Below, piece by piece: positions 55,283 through 63,558 of a stretch of 64,000 bases of DNA; the first letter of the stretch is position 1; every line of letters starts with the position of its first letter. The translations under genes were made by a program, and so were the position numbers. Below the pieces are notes generated by a model. That model saw only the letters and a program-made list of their open reading frames with translations, had not been told where the DNA came from and ran no database searches. The DNA is from Gimesia maris (lineage in GTDB: Bacteria > Planctomycetota > Planctomycetia > Planctomycetales > Planctomycetaceae): assembly GCF_008298035.1 (NCBI RefSeq), contig NZ_CP042910.1, positions 2,929,001 through 2,993,000 of the forward strand, written 5' to 3'.

Positions 55283-56035
55283 ATGAACACGTCAGAACCA
55301 TCCAGGTCATCAGGTTTTCCTGAATCAGAAAATACTGATTCAGGTCATTACGCTGCTGATCCGGTTTTTGACGCACAACTGAACCGGACTCTATTTGATG
55401 TCAATGTCCCGGATGGGCTGCGCGAGACATTACTGAAGTCGCTTTCTGACCATGAGTCTGTTGATCCTGTCAGTAATTCGCCGATGGACGCTCCCCGTAA
55501 ACGGTTTCGACATAATCCGAATATTCTGGCAGGGCTCTCTGCCTGCCTGGTTTTCGCGGCGATTCTGACGTACTTCTGGGCTGCCCGGGGACCGGTTATT
55601 GAGTTAGCCCGGTTTGGACCGGAACTGAATCTGGACAGTCGTCTGTTACCAGAATTCGATCAGCATTTCCCCGCGCGCCTGCCAGAACAGGGAGGCTGGA
55701 ATTCCCGGGGGCATTTGACAATCTATAATAAAACCTATGGTGTTGTCGCAGGAACTGCAGGCATACAAGATGCTGCTGCTCGATTTTTTCGGCTCCGCAC
55801 TGGAAATAACCGGTCTGTTTTTGGTGCCTTACTGCAGATTCCCGCCTCTCAGGTCTCTCCCCTGCCAGCACAAACCTCTTTCGATCCGGGGCAGGTTGAA
55901 TATTCCCAGTTAGACAAAGGGAATTACGCAACTGTGAGATGGATTGAAAATGATCAGGTTTATGTGTGTATTGTCTTTGGCGGTGCGCGGGAACTGGAAG
56001 CCTTAGGTCGCGCCCTGCAATCCGCTTCTGCTTGA
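55283..56035 (+). CDS. Single-span membrane protein, candidate anti-sigma factor
   Basis: 250 residues. A cytoplasmic N-terminal part of about 85 residues (QLNRTLFDVNVPDGLRETLL) has no HXXXCXXC zinc motif. A transmembrane helix follows (ILAGLSACLVFAAILTYFWAA), then an approx. 140-residue extracytoplasmic domain (GPELNLDSRLLPEFDQHFP, VVAGTAGIQDAAARFFRL). Position 28 bp after the ECF sigma gene is the classical anti-sigma place, so the assignment is contextual. If correct, it is of a non-zinc type. Confidence 0.65.
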   Translation: MNTSEPSRSSGFPESENTDSGHYAADPVFDAQLNRTLFDVNVPDGLRETLLKSLSDHESVDPVSNSPMDAPRKRFRHNPNILAGLSACLVFAAILTYFWAARGPVIELARFGPELNLDSRLLPEFDQHFPARLPEQGGWNSRGHLTIYNKTYGVVAGTAGIQDAAARFFRLRTGNNRSVFGALLQIPASQVSPLPAQTSFDPGQVEYSQLDKGNYATVRWIENDQVYVCIVFGGARELEALGRALQSASA

Positions 56036-56114
56036 AATCAGACCCCTGACCGGCTCTACTGATAGAGAGTTGTCGATACTGATCTGATGCAAACATTTTC
56101 TACAAGGGGCTGTC

Positions 56115-57194
56115 ATGCGCGTTTTACTTCAGTGCTGTCTGATGATGATGGGGGTCTGTATGTTTTCTGATGTTCCCTGTGAAGCGGGAAGTTATGCCTA
56201 TATCTCTCTGGGGGGAGAGAAAAAAATTGCCATCTATCAGTTGAATGAAGAGACGGGGGCTCTGACTCATCTGGAAGACGTTTCCCTGGAGGGGGCACCC
56301 GGTTGTCTGGAAGTTGACCCACAAAAGAAATATCTGTTTGCCTCCGTCCGGAGCGCATCGAAGTTCATGAGTTTCTCGATAGACCCACAAACCGGAAAAC
56401 TGAAACTCATTTCCAGTATCCCGGCAGGAGGCAACGCCGCCTACATCGCGACTGATAAATCAGGCGGATATCTGTTTTCGGCGTATTACGGTGAAGGGAA
56501 AGTGGCCGTCCATCGCCTGGGGAAACAGGGAGAGATACTGGAAGAGATTCTGCAGACCATTCCGACTGCGAAAAATGCACATGCGATATTACCCGATCAG
56601 AATAATCAGTTTGTGTTTGTTCCTCATACCGGTCCGAATGTGATTTATCAGTTTCTCTGGGACGAAAAACAGGGAGTCTTGAAAGCGAACACTCCCCCCA
56701 GGCTCTCAGCGGCAGCGGGTCTGGAGCCACGCCATCTGGCAGTATCTCAAGACAATCGCTTCCTCTACTTTGATAATGAAAAAGGAAGTTCAGTCACTGC
56801 ATATAAACTGAATCCAGAGACGGGGATTCTGTCAGCCTTTCAGACGGTTTCGACGTTACCCGATGAGTTTAAGGGTAATAATACCTGTGCCGATATCGAA
56901 CTCTCTCCGTCGGGCGATTATTTATATGCCTCGAATCGAGGGCATAACAGTATCGCCTGTTTCGCCGTCGATCAGCAGACAGGTCGGTTGAAGTCCATCG
57001 GTCAGGCTGCTACGGAAGATACTCCGCGCTCTTTTAATATCGATCCGACGGGGCGATTCCTGTATGCGGCGGGACAGAAAAATGGCAAACTGGCTGCGTA
57101 CAAAATCTCGCCTGAAGACGGAACTCTGGAACGATTTGCGACATATGAAGTGGGTAAATCTCCTTCGTGGGTAGAGATTGTAAAGTTTCCCTGA
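56115..57194 (+). CDS. Exported lactonase-family seven-bladed beta-propeller (YbhE/Pgl-like)
   Basis: 359 residues with a signal peptide (residues 1-25). Blade repeats include YAYISLGGEKKIAIYQL, LEVDPQKKYLFASVRS, YIATDKSGGYLFSAYYGEGKV, DIELSPSGDYLYASNRGHNSI and FNIDPTGRFLYAAGQ, the pattern of Pfam Lactonase. Cytoplasmic members hydrolyse 6-phosphogluconolactone, but this one is exported, so a different lactone or binding role is likely. Not close to gnd. Gap to the next gene is 189 bp. Confidence 0.86.
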   Translation: MRVLLQCCLMMMGVCMFSDVPCEAGSYAYISLGGEKKIAIYQLNEETGALTHLEDVSLEGAPGCLEVDPQKKYLFASVRSASKFMSFSIDPQTGKLKLISSIPAGGNAAYIATDKSGGYLFSAYYGEGKVAVHRLGKQGEILEEILQTIPTAKNAHAILPDQNNQFVFVPHTGPNVIYQFLWDEKQGVLKANTPPRLSAAAGLEPRHLAVSQDNRFLYFDNEKGSSVTAYKLNPETGILSAFQTVSTLPDEFKGNNTCADIELSPSGDYLYASNRGHNSIACFAVDQQTGRLKSIGQAATEDTPRSFNIDPTGRFLYAAGQKNGKLAAYKISPEDGTLERFATYEVGKSPSWVEIVKFP

Positions 57195-57383
57195 TCCGCA
57201 AAATTGCCTCTAAAGCACAGACTGTACTCAGGTTTTAAGGGAAATCGTTCAGTGCAAATACAGGGTGAGTCGATGAATTCCAGTGGATGGGCTCATTTGT
57301 GGGGTTCGTCTCTGCGCAGGTTTTTTGTCACTGCGTTTAGTTTACATCGACTTTTTCTGTTCCCGTGAAGAGAGAGGCTCATC

Positions 57384-57785
57384 ATGCGCTTTTCTATATT
57401 CTCTTTGATTCTGTCTCAACTCTTCTTTGCCGCCGCCTATGGTCAGGAACAGCCACCGCTTCAGATCAGCTCTGATCACAGCTCAACCGGCTCCCCGCAG
57501 AGTAACATCAATATCACAAAAATTCCGTGGAATGCTGCTACCGGACCGGCGTATCAGCGAATGTCTGTCAGTCAGAAACTGATTCAGCAAAGAGCGTTTC
57601 TACAGGCACAACAGCGAATGCAGCGAATCAGTGCCCGCAAAGCGATGGGGATATCACCGGGCAGACCGACTATTTATGTGAATGTCACTCCGCTGCCAAC
57701 CTATTCTCAAATCATGCAGCAGTCAGCGTGGTATAACTACAATCCGTATCAATTCAATGGCTACTGGTACGGACCCGAATATTGA
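57384..57785 (+). CDS. Small exported protein of unknown function
   Basis: 133 residues. Signal peptide (LILSQLFFAAAYG, cleavage near residue 20). The mature part is Gln/Ser-rich with a helical middle (QKLIQQRAFLQAQQRMQR) and an aromatic tail (WYNYNPYQFNGYWYGPEY). No family recognised. GAGAGAGG lies before the ATG. It ends 18 bp from the convergent TfoX-N gene. Confidence 0.7.
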   Translation: MRFSIFSLILSQLFFAAAYGQEQPPLQISSDHSSTGSPQSNINITKIPWNAATGPAYQRMSVSQKLIQQRAFLQAQQRMQRISARKAMGISPGRPTIYVNVTPLPTYSQIMQQSAWYNYNPYQFNGYWYGPEY

Positions 57786-57803
57786 GATCTGCTCGACCTT
57801 AAT

Positions 57804-58136
57804 TCAATCTTTGGCGGGAAGTGACTGTGCAAACTTGACCGCCTGATGGATCCAGTATTTGAGATCTTCTGCACTTTCATACCCCGCCTGCTCTACATAG
57901 ATCATGCTTTTGAGCGGCTTGCCTGTGAAATCCATTTCGTGCGTGTCAGGTTCTTCCAGCGCTTTACGGGCATTTTTCTCTCCCAGTCTCAGCATCAGTC
58001 TTTCGCGTATTACACCACAACACATATTGCCGTGTAACATAAAGCAGATTCCGCCAAACATTTTTCGTTCTGAAAAGCCTTTGCGGCGTTTCAGCAGCAG
58101 GCGAACTCTTTGTGCCAGATCTTCATCGTACGCCAT
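57804..58136 (-). CDS. TfoX N-terminal-domain family protein
   Basis: 110 residues from ATG 58136 with GGAG 6 nt upstream; the frame is open to 58196, but those extra residues are basic and not family-like. FSERKMFGGICFMLHGNMCCGVI and the following LMLRLGEKNARKAL match the TfoX_N domain. MDFTGKPLKSMIYVEQAGYES also fits. No TfoX C-terminal domain. Function of stand-alone TfoX-N proteins is not established; in TfoX the domain is part of a competence regulator. Confidence 0.85.
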   Translation of the reverse strand: MAYDEDLAQRVRLLLKRRKGFSERKMFGGICFMLHGNMCCGVIRERLMLRLGEKNARKALEEPDTHEMDFTGKPLKSMIYVEQAGYESAEDLKYWIHQAVKFAQSLPAKD

Positions 58137-58275
58137 TTGATTCTCCAAACTGGATTTTTTTCTCAGCGACTTTCTTTTTACCAGAAAACTGAACAAACTG
58201 AGAGTAGTTGCTACTCTAAAATAGGGTTGAAAGTGTATCAGTTTCTGCTGAAAGTATAAAAGTGAGAGGATCGAA

Positions 58276-59190
58276 ATGGTATTGATTCGATTACTGGTCC
58301 TGGTCTGTCTGGTGGGAACCGGGATTTTGATTGAAACGTTGGCTGCTCAGAATGAGCAAACGAATTCCAAAACGGTAACGCACGCGGCCCAGTTTCATTC
58401 TCTGAGTATTCCCGGACTGGATAATGTCTTTCAGATCGACAGGCAGTTTTATTCGGGTAGTGGACCACATGGGGAACAGAGTTTTCAGGAACTCAAAAAA
58501 CTGGGCATTAAAACGATCGTCAGTGTGGATGGTACGACGCCCGATCTGGTACACGCGAGAAAAGCAGGGATGAAATATATTCATATCCCGATCGGGTATG
58601 ATGGTGTTTCCGAGGACGCTGGCCTGGCTTTTGCGCGAGTGGCGCGGGATTTGAATGGACCGGTTTATATTCACTGTCATCATGGCAAACATCGTGGTCC
58701 GACGGCAGCAGCAGTAGTCGGGCTGTGCCGAGGCAGCCTGGATCAGAATAGTGCTCTGCAGTTTCTGACACAGGCGGGGACAAGTAAGGATTACTCCGGG
58801 CTCTGGAATGATGTGAAAACTTTCAAGGTCCCTGAAGCCAATGCGATCCTGCCTGAACTGGTTGAAACAGCCAAAGTTCCTCCCATGGTGACTGCAATGA
58901 CGCTGATCAGCCACAATTTTGAATTGGCGGGCAAGTTACAGCAGAGTAAACCCGGGGATCAAAAGGAAAGGCTGCGGGTTTTAGTGCTGCTGCGCGAAGA
59001 GTTACACGAAACTGCACGCAAATACTCTGATGATTATGATGAGATGTTCAAACAGTGGCTGGCAGAATCAGAAGCGCAGGTAAAAGAACTGGAGGCGGCT
59101 GTTCAACAGGGAAATCAGCAGGCGTTTTCAACCGGTATGAAAAACCTGAAGTCGCAGTGCAAACGTTGTCATAAAGCCTATCGGGACTGA
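58276..59190 (+). CDS. Exported tyrosine/dual-specificity phosphatase fused to a c-type heme motif
   Basis: 304 residues. Signal peptide at residues 1-24 (LLVLVCLVGTGILIETLAA). Residues about 50-185 are a dual-specificity/tyrosine phosphatase-like domain with the complete P-loop HCHHGKHR (Cys134, Arg140). IKTIVSVDGTTPD and YIHIPIGYDGV are the typical preceding strands. The C-terminal about 100 residues are helical (REELHETARKYSDDYDEMF) and end with CKRCH at 295-299, a covalent heme-binding motif in the position found in cytochrome c'/c556-type helical bundles. So it is probably a periplasmic phosphatase with a heme-dependent partner domain. A fusion of these two domains is unusual; function unknown. 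Confidence 0.82.
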   Translation: MVLIRLLVLVCLVGTGILIETLAAQNEQTNSKTVTHAAQFHSLSIPGLDNVFQIDRQFYSGSGPHGEQSFQELKKLGIKTIVSVDGTTPDLVHARKAGMKYIHIPIGYDGVSEDAGLAFARVARDLNGPVYIHCHHGKHRGPTAAAVVGLCRGSLDQNSALQFLTQAGTSKDYSGLWNDVKTFKVPEANAILPELVETAKVPPMVTAMTLISHNFELAGKLQQSKPGDQKERLRVLVLLREELHETARKYSDDYDEMFKQWLAESEAQVKELEAAVQQGNQQAFSTGMKNLKSQCKRCHKAYRD

Positions 59191-59208
59191 AATTTCTTTT
59201 AAGTTCGT

Positions 59209-60867
59209 TCAATCGGTTTCTTTCCAGATGAGCTCTACTCGCAGACCTTTTGTTGGTCCTGCAGGTTCCGTCGCCAGCTTCATTTCAAAATCATTATTGC
59301 CATTCTGGACATGTGCCAGAGCGCGGGGGGCAAACTGGAAACGTAATTCCGCTGCTGCCTGGTCGATCAGTGCTGCCGGGTCTGTCTGGTGCGGACTTTC
59401 CAGCCTGATAAAGCAGTGATAGACGGCCGTGGATTGTTTCCGAATCCATTCATTGAGCGAGAGACGCAAGCGGTTCTTTTTGATCTCTCCCTGCAGTGGT
59501 CTCCAGGACTTCTGGTCATTCGAAATGGAAATGCGTGGATGAATCTCTGAAGAATTTAATGCGAGATCGATGTGCCCTGACAGTAAGACGTAAGGCCAGC
59601 TTAACTGCCATTGTCGCTGATTGCCTGCAGTCTGTTTGAGATCATGCAGGTCCCGAACCGTTCGTTTGAGAATGCCCTCTCCTGCTAAGGGAGGTTCTGG
59701 AGAGTGGGATTTGTTTTTTTGATGGACCCGTTCCGGGTTGGAGTAGCGGAACTCGACGTAGTCTAAAGGTTCGAGTACCGGTAAAACGCTGGTGTCTCTG
59801 ATTTGTGGTTGCCTCTCATTCACCCGGTTGTCTGCAGTGGAAGTATACAGTTTCGCAATCAGTTCAGATGGGCTTCCCAGCGGGTCCCTGGGGGTTTGGG
59901 TGATGATCTGAGGCTGTTCTGCCAGTTCTTCGACCCCCGCGATCTTTCCCTGCCGATTCCGATAAAAGACCTGGTGATCCGGGTCGAACATATGCCATTG
60001 ACCATCGTAGAAGGTTTCCGCGACGACGTGTCCTGAGAGGCCCCAGACGCGACTCTGCAAACCTGCTTTTCTGGCGAGGACCATGAAGTTGGTCGCACAG
60101 TCATCACAAAAACCATAACCATACACATTCAGGAATTTGACGGGATCATGGAGTTCGTCCCCCTGCTCTGCCGGATCGTAGTGGTAGCGCCAGTCGACGA
60201 GGAACCTCCAGATGGCGATCGATTTCTCTTCCGCGTTCATACCGGGTTTGAGAATGCTGGCCAGCATTGCTGACTGACTGGAAAGATCAGGCGCTCCTTT
60301 GCATTTCCAGGCCGGTGTAATCGTGGTTTTTGAGTCGAGGTTCTGCCAGATCATTTTGAGGGGATGAGATTCTCTATCGAGATCCACGGGAACAGTAATT
60401 TCCGAATTTGATTCCGTCAAAACGAATGAGGCTGTTTTTTGCAGATAGGATTCGGTACTGACCAGTTCATATTTTCTTCCATTCGTTCTGGGGTCAGTGG
60501 AGTCACTGGTGGAGAAATAGAGAGTCCCGGGAGTCCAATGGCTATAGTGGCCTCGGCCCTGCTCTCTGATTCGTCTGTGAAGGGCGTGGGGGAATGGAAG
60601 TGGTTTTCCATTTTCCAGAAGTTCACATCGGGATTTTGCATCTTTGTCAGCAGGTCTCTGGATTTTCAGGCGCGCACTGTAGGCGGCACCCTGTTCATGC
60701 GTGATGTTGGCTGGCTGGATCAGTTCTGTGATCACTTCTGACTTGTGTCCTGATTGAGTCTGGGGCTGGATGATGCCCTGCTCGGCTTGCAGTTGTACAG
60801 GCAGGAAAACTGCGACATAAAAGAGCAATCGATAATTCAAACTCGCCGTCAGTTTTAATATCTTCAT
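59209..60867 (-). CDS. Exported transglutaminase-like protein
   Basis: 552 residues. A signal peptide (residues about 12-29) is followed by a beta-rich N-terminal part. The transglutaminase core is at about residues 215-300: MNAEEKSIAIWRFLVDWRYHY, GYGFCDDCATNFMVLARKAG (catalytic Cys254), SGHVVAETFY (His280) and WHMFDPDH (Asp296). The triad is complete, so thiol protease or amidase activity is plausible. The C-terminal about 230 residues are beta-type (SGHIDLALNSSEIHPRISISN). It is exported and convergent with the phosphatase-cytochrome gene. Substrate unknown. Confidence 0.82.
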   Translation of the reverse strand: MKILKLTASLNYRLLFYVAVFLPVQLQAEQGIIQPQTQSGHKSEVITELIQPANITHEQGAAYSARLKIQRPADKDAKSRCELLENGKPLPFPHALHRRIREQGRGHYSHWTPGTLYFSTSDSTDPRTNGRKYELVSTESYLQKTASFVLTESNSEITVPVDLDRESHPLKMIWQNLDSKTTITPAWKCKGAPDLSSQSAMLASILKPGMNAEEKSIAIWRFLVDWRYHYDPAEQGDELHDPVKFLNVYGYGFCDDCATNFMVLARKAGLQSRVWGLSGHVVAETFYDGQWHMFDPDHQVFYRNRQGKIAGVEELAEQPQIITQTPRDPLGSPSELIAKLYTSTADNRVNERQPQIRDTSVLPVLEPLDYVEFRYSNPERVHQKNKSHSPEPPLAGEGILKRTVRDLHDLKQTAGNQRQWQLSWPYVLLSGHIDLALNSSEIHPRISISNDQKSWRPLQGEIKKNRLRLSLNEWIRKQSTAVYHCFIRLESPHQTDPAALIDQAAAELRFQFAPRALAHVQNGNNDFEMKLATEPAGPTKGLRVELIWKETD

Positions 60868-60997
60868 AACGATACCAGTTCAGAGGTTTGGAAAATTAAG
60901 ACAAGAAAATCAGTAGAAAAAGCGATTAAGTTGTTGAGAATCATAGCAGGGCTGGGTGATAATGCACCCTCATTATTATTTAATATCAGGTAGGTCT

Positions 60998-62137
60998 ATG
61001 CGAATTAAATCCACGTTATTATGGCTCTGTCTTATCATGGTGGCAGGTCCTGTCGGCACGGCTCAGGCAGAAGACGGTGTCACCCGAAAACGGTCAGAGC
61101 CAGCGAGCATCAACTCATCCTGGGATGATCTGCTTGACGGCATTGATACTCCGGAAGATTGGATTGAGCATAAAAAGGTGCTCAAAAAACGCTATCTAAA
61201 CCTGATCCGAGACCAGTTCAAACCTGATAAACCAGACCTGCAAATTCAGTTTCATGATACGGTGATCGTGGATGGTGTCTATCGCCGACAATTGATCAGT
61301 TATCAGGTCGAAGATGATGAACGGGCGCATGCTTACCTGGGAGTCCCTTTGTTCTTGCGGGGACCGGCTCCTGCGGTCGTTGCTTTGCATGGAACTTATA
61401 AACAGGGAAAATCGCGGGCAGCCGGTCTGATTGAGAATCCCGATAAAGCCTACCTGGATCATTTATGTCGGCGAGGATACGTGGTGATTGCTCCCGACCA
61501 TTTTGTTGCCGGTCACCGCATTCCCAAAGCAGGTCCTTACGATACCGAGGCATTTTACAAAAAACATCCCGAGTGGACTGCTGTGGGCAAATTTACCTAC
61601 GAGCACTCGATTGCCATCGATGTGCTGCAGACAATGAAAGAAGTAGTGCCCGATAAAATTGGGGTGCTGGGACATTCTCTGGGCGGGCATGGATCGATGT
61701 TTCTCGCAGCCTATGATGATCGTGTCCAGGCCGCCGCTGGTAACTGCAGTGCCTCTTTTTTCCGCCAGAACTCAAAAGTGGAAGCCTGGTCCCGCGATCA
61801 CTGGTATATCTACTTTAAACACATCCGCCCTGACCTGTTGAAAGGGGAACTGCCTCCGATTGACTTTCATGAAATCATGGCTCTGATCGCGCCGCGGGCT
61901 TTTCTGGACCTGTCCGGACTGAATGATGGAGATCCCCTGACTCAACGCCAGCGAGTGCTGATGTTACTCAAAGTCATGGATGTGTACGAACTGGAAAAGG
62001 CACCGCAGAACTTCGCATTTTTTGTACACGGAAAAGGTCATTCTGTCGCGCATGAATCACGCGAGTTGATGTATGGCTGGATGGATTCGCATCTGAAGCC
62101 ATCCGCGGCAACAAAAACAAAACTGGTAACACCCTGA
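60998..62137 (+). CDS. Exported alpha/beta hydrolase (dienelactone hydrolase/acetyl-xylan-esterase-like)
   Basis: 379 residues from ATG 60998, which opens a signal peptide (LLWLCLIMVAGPVGTAQA); the open frame extends upstream to 60956. The nucleophile elbow is GHSLGGHG (Ser about residue 227), with the oxyanion strand VVALHGTYKQ, the acid near GLNDGDPLTQ and the His in HGKGHSVAHE. Planctomycete proteins of this kind are often esterases acting on polysaccharide acyl groups, which is inference. It starts 130 bp from the divergent transglutaminase-like gene and is 23 bp before sixA. Confidence 0.85.
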   Translation: MRIKSTLLWLCLIMVAGPVGTAQAEDGVTRKRSEPASINSSWDDLLDGIDTPEDWIEHKKVLKKRYLNLIRDQFKPDKPDLQIQFHDTVIVDGVYRRQLISYQVEDDERAHAYLGVPLFLRGPAPAVVALHGTYKQGKSRAAGLIENPDKAYLDHLCRRGYVVIAPDHFVAGHRIPKAGPYDTEAFYKKHPEWTAVGKFTYEHSIAIDVLQTMKEVVPDKIGVLGHSLGGHGSMFLAAYDDRVQAAAGNCSASFFRQNSKVEAWSRDHWYIYFKHIRPDLLKGELPPIDFHEIMALIAPRAFLDLSGLNDGDPLTQRQRVLMLLKVMDVYELEKAPQNFAFFVHGKGHSVAHESRELMYGWMDSHLKPSAATKTKLVTP

Positions 62138-62160
62138 AATAAGATGGAAAGCGGAATTAG

Positions 62161-62652
62161 ATGGAGCTGATTATTATCAGGCATGGAAAAGCGGAGCATG
62201 CCGGCGTTGTACCTGGAGGAGATTCTGCCAGACCTTTGACCGAACATGGCAGTTATCAGTTTCGCAAGGTGGCGCAATGGATGGTCGAGCATCAGAGTTG
62301 CCCTGACTTGATTCTGCACAGCCCGCTGGTAAGAACCACTCAAACCGCACGGATCCTGCAGGAAGTAGCGGAGTTGGATGACGACTTCTGTCATCCTCAG
62401 AACTGGCTTGGTTTCGGTTTGAATCTGGAGGAACTGCTCTCGTTCGTCAGTAAGACTGCTTATGAACGTGTCGCAGTCGTCGCACACATGCCTGATGTGG
62501 CACGTTGTACTTCGGAACTGATCGGTGGTGGCTACATCACATTCAAACCTGGCAACGCCGCGTGTATTCAGTTTGATTCAGTGATCACACCAGGCCAGGG
62601 AAGTTTGAAATGGCATCTGAGTGCACCTCTATTTAATCTTCACTCGTTTTGA
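62161..62652 (+). CDS. sixA: Phosphohistidine phosphatase SixA
   Basis: 163 residues. Histidine-phosphatase fold with the RHG motif (IIIRHGKAEHAG, His8) and the second His in VVAHMPDVAR. The segment DLILHSPLVRTTQTARIL supplies the additional Arg. Length is typical of SixA. It removes phosphate from phosphohistidine (for example HPt domains) in the cytoplasm, although broader small-phosphatase activity cannot be excluded. It starts 23 bp after the esterase gene. Confidence 0.9.
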   Translation: MELIIIRHGKAEHAGVVPGGDSARPLTEHGSYQFRKVAQWMVEHQSCPDLILHSPLVRTTQTARILQEVAELDDDFCHPQNWLGFGLNLEELLSFVSKTAYERVAVVAHMPDVARCTSELIGGGYITFKPGNAACIQFDSVITPGQGSLKWHLSAPLFNLHSF

Positions 62653-62705
62653 ATCGCTATCCTCTGATCGCGGCATAGAGAACGCTGCTTTTTGAGCAAA
62701 GCAGA

Positions 62706-63377
62706 TTATGAATGTTGAGGCGAGAACAGGTCGAGCACACGCGCATCGGTCAGGCTGTCAGCAATGAACCGAGCCGAACTGAAGTCGCCATAATTACTGT
62801 ATTCGTGTGGAATCGAAACCACATATGCCCCTGCTCCGACTCCCGATTTCGTACCTGTCTCACTGTCTTCCAGGACCAGCATCCGTTCGGGGGTGACACT
62901 CATTTTTTCAGCAGCAGTCAGATAGATTTCCGGATGAGGCTTGCCGTGGGTGACGTCTTCCGCAGTCAAACTGATGGGAAAACGATGTGTCAGGTCAAAC
63001 TGGACGAGCAGAGTCTCGAGGTAAGGCCGTGGAGATGAAGTTGCGACACACTTGGGGATATCCAACTCTTCCAGGTAGTCCAGCAGCTCAAACAACCCTT
63101 TCATGGGTTTCAGGTGTTCCTGCAATAGCGAACGAAAAATTTCCTGGCTTTCGAGCCAGAGTTCGTGAGGATCTTCCGGCTTCTCCAGATGGCTGGAGAG
63201 ATGTTCAAATCCTTCCAGAGCCCGACGTCCCATCATGCCCCGCAGGATATCGGGGGTCATCGTTTTGCCACGACGCTGCAGGAGTGCATCACCAGAAAGA
63301 AAAAACACGTGTTCGGTATTAAACATTAAACCATCCAGATCAAAGGCGACGGCCTGGATGGGGAGATGATCTGACAT
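62706..63377 (-). CDS. HAD-superfamily phosphatase/beta-phosphoglucomutase-like
   Basis: 223 residues. Motif I is FDLDGLMFNTEHVF (Asp-x-Asp), motif II has CVATSSP, motif III includes KPHPEIYLTAAEKM and motif IV is MLVLEDSETGTKSGVGAGAYV. The cap after motif I is the small helical type C1. Full motif set suggests an active phosphatase or mutase on a sugar phosphate. Cytoplasmic, convergent with sixA; no operon partner. Confidence 0.88.
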   Translation of the reverse strand: MSDHLPIQAVAFDLDGLMFNTEHVFFLSGDALLQRRGKTMTPDILRGMMGRRALEGFEHLSSHLEKPEDPHELWLESQEIFRSLLQEHLKPMKGLFELLDYLEELDIPKCVATSSPRPYLETLLVQFDLTHRFPISLTAEDVTHGKPHPEIYLTAAEKMSVTPERMLVLEDSETGTKSGVGAGAYVVSIPHEYSNYGDFSSARFIADSLTDARVLDLFSPQHS

Positions 63378-63558
63378 GAGTAAACTCTTTATCGTAAAAC
63401 AGTAACTGGTTAAGCGACTCTGTGGTGTAGATTAGTCGTTCTGCCCAGCGGGTTCAATCGAACGGTACAGACTGTATTCCGTTTTCCTGGAGCGGCTCCA
63501 GGACGATTGGTGCCGGGGATCAACGCTAAAGAGGCGCTATGATGAACTCTGATGCGAT

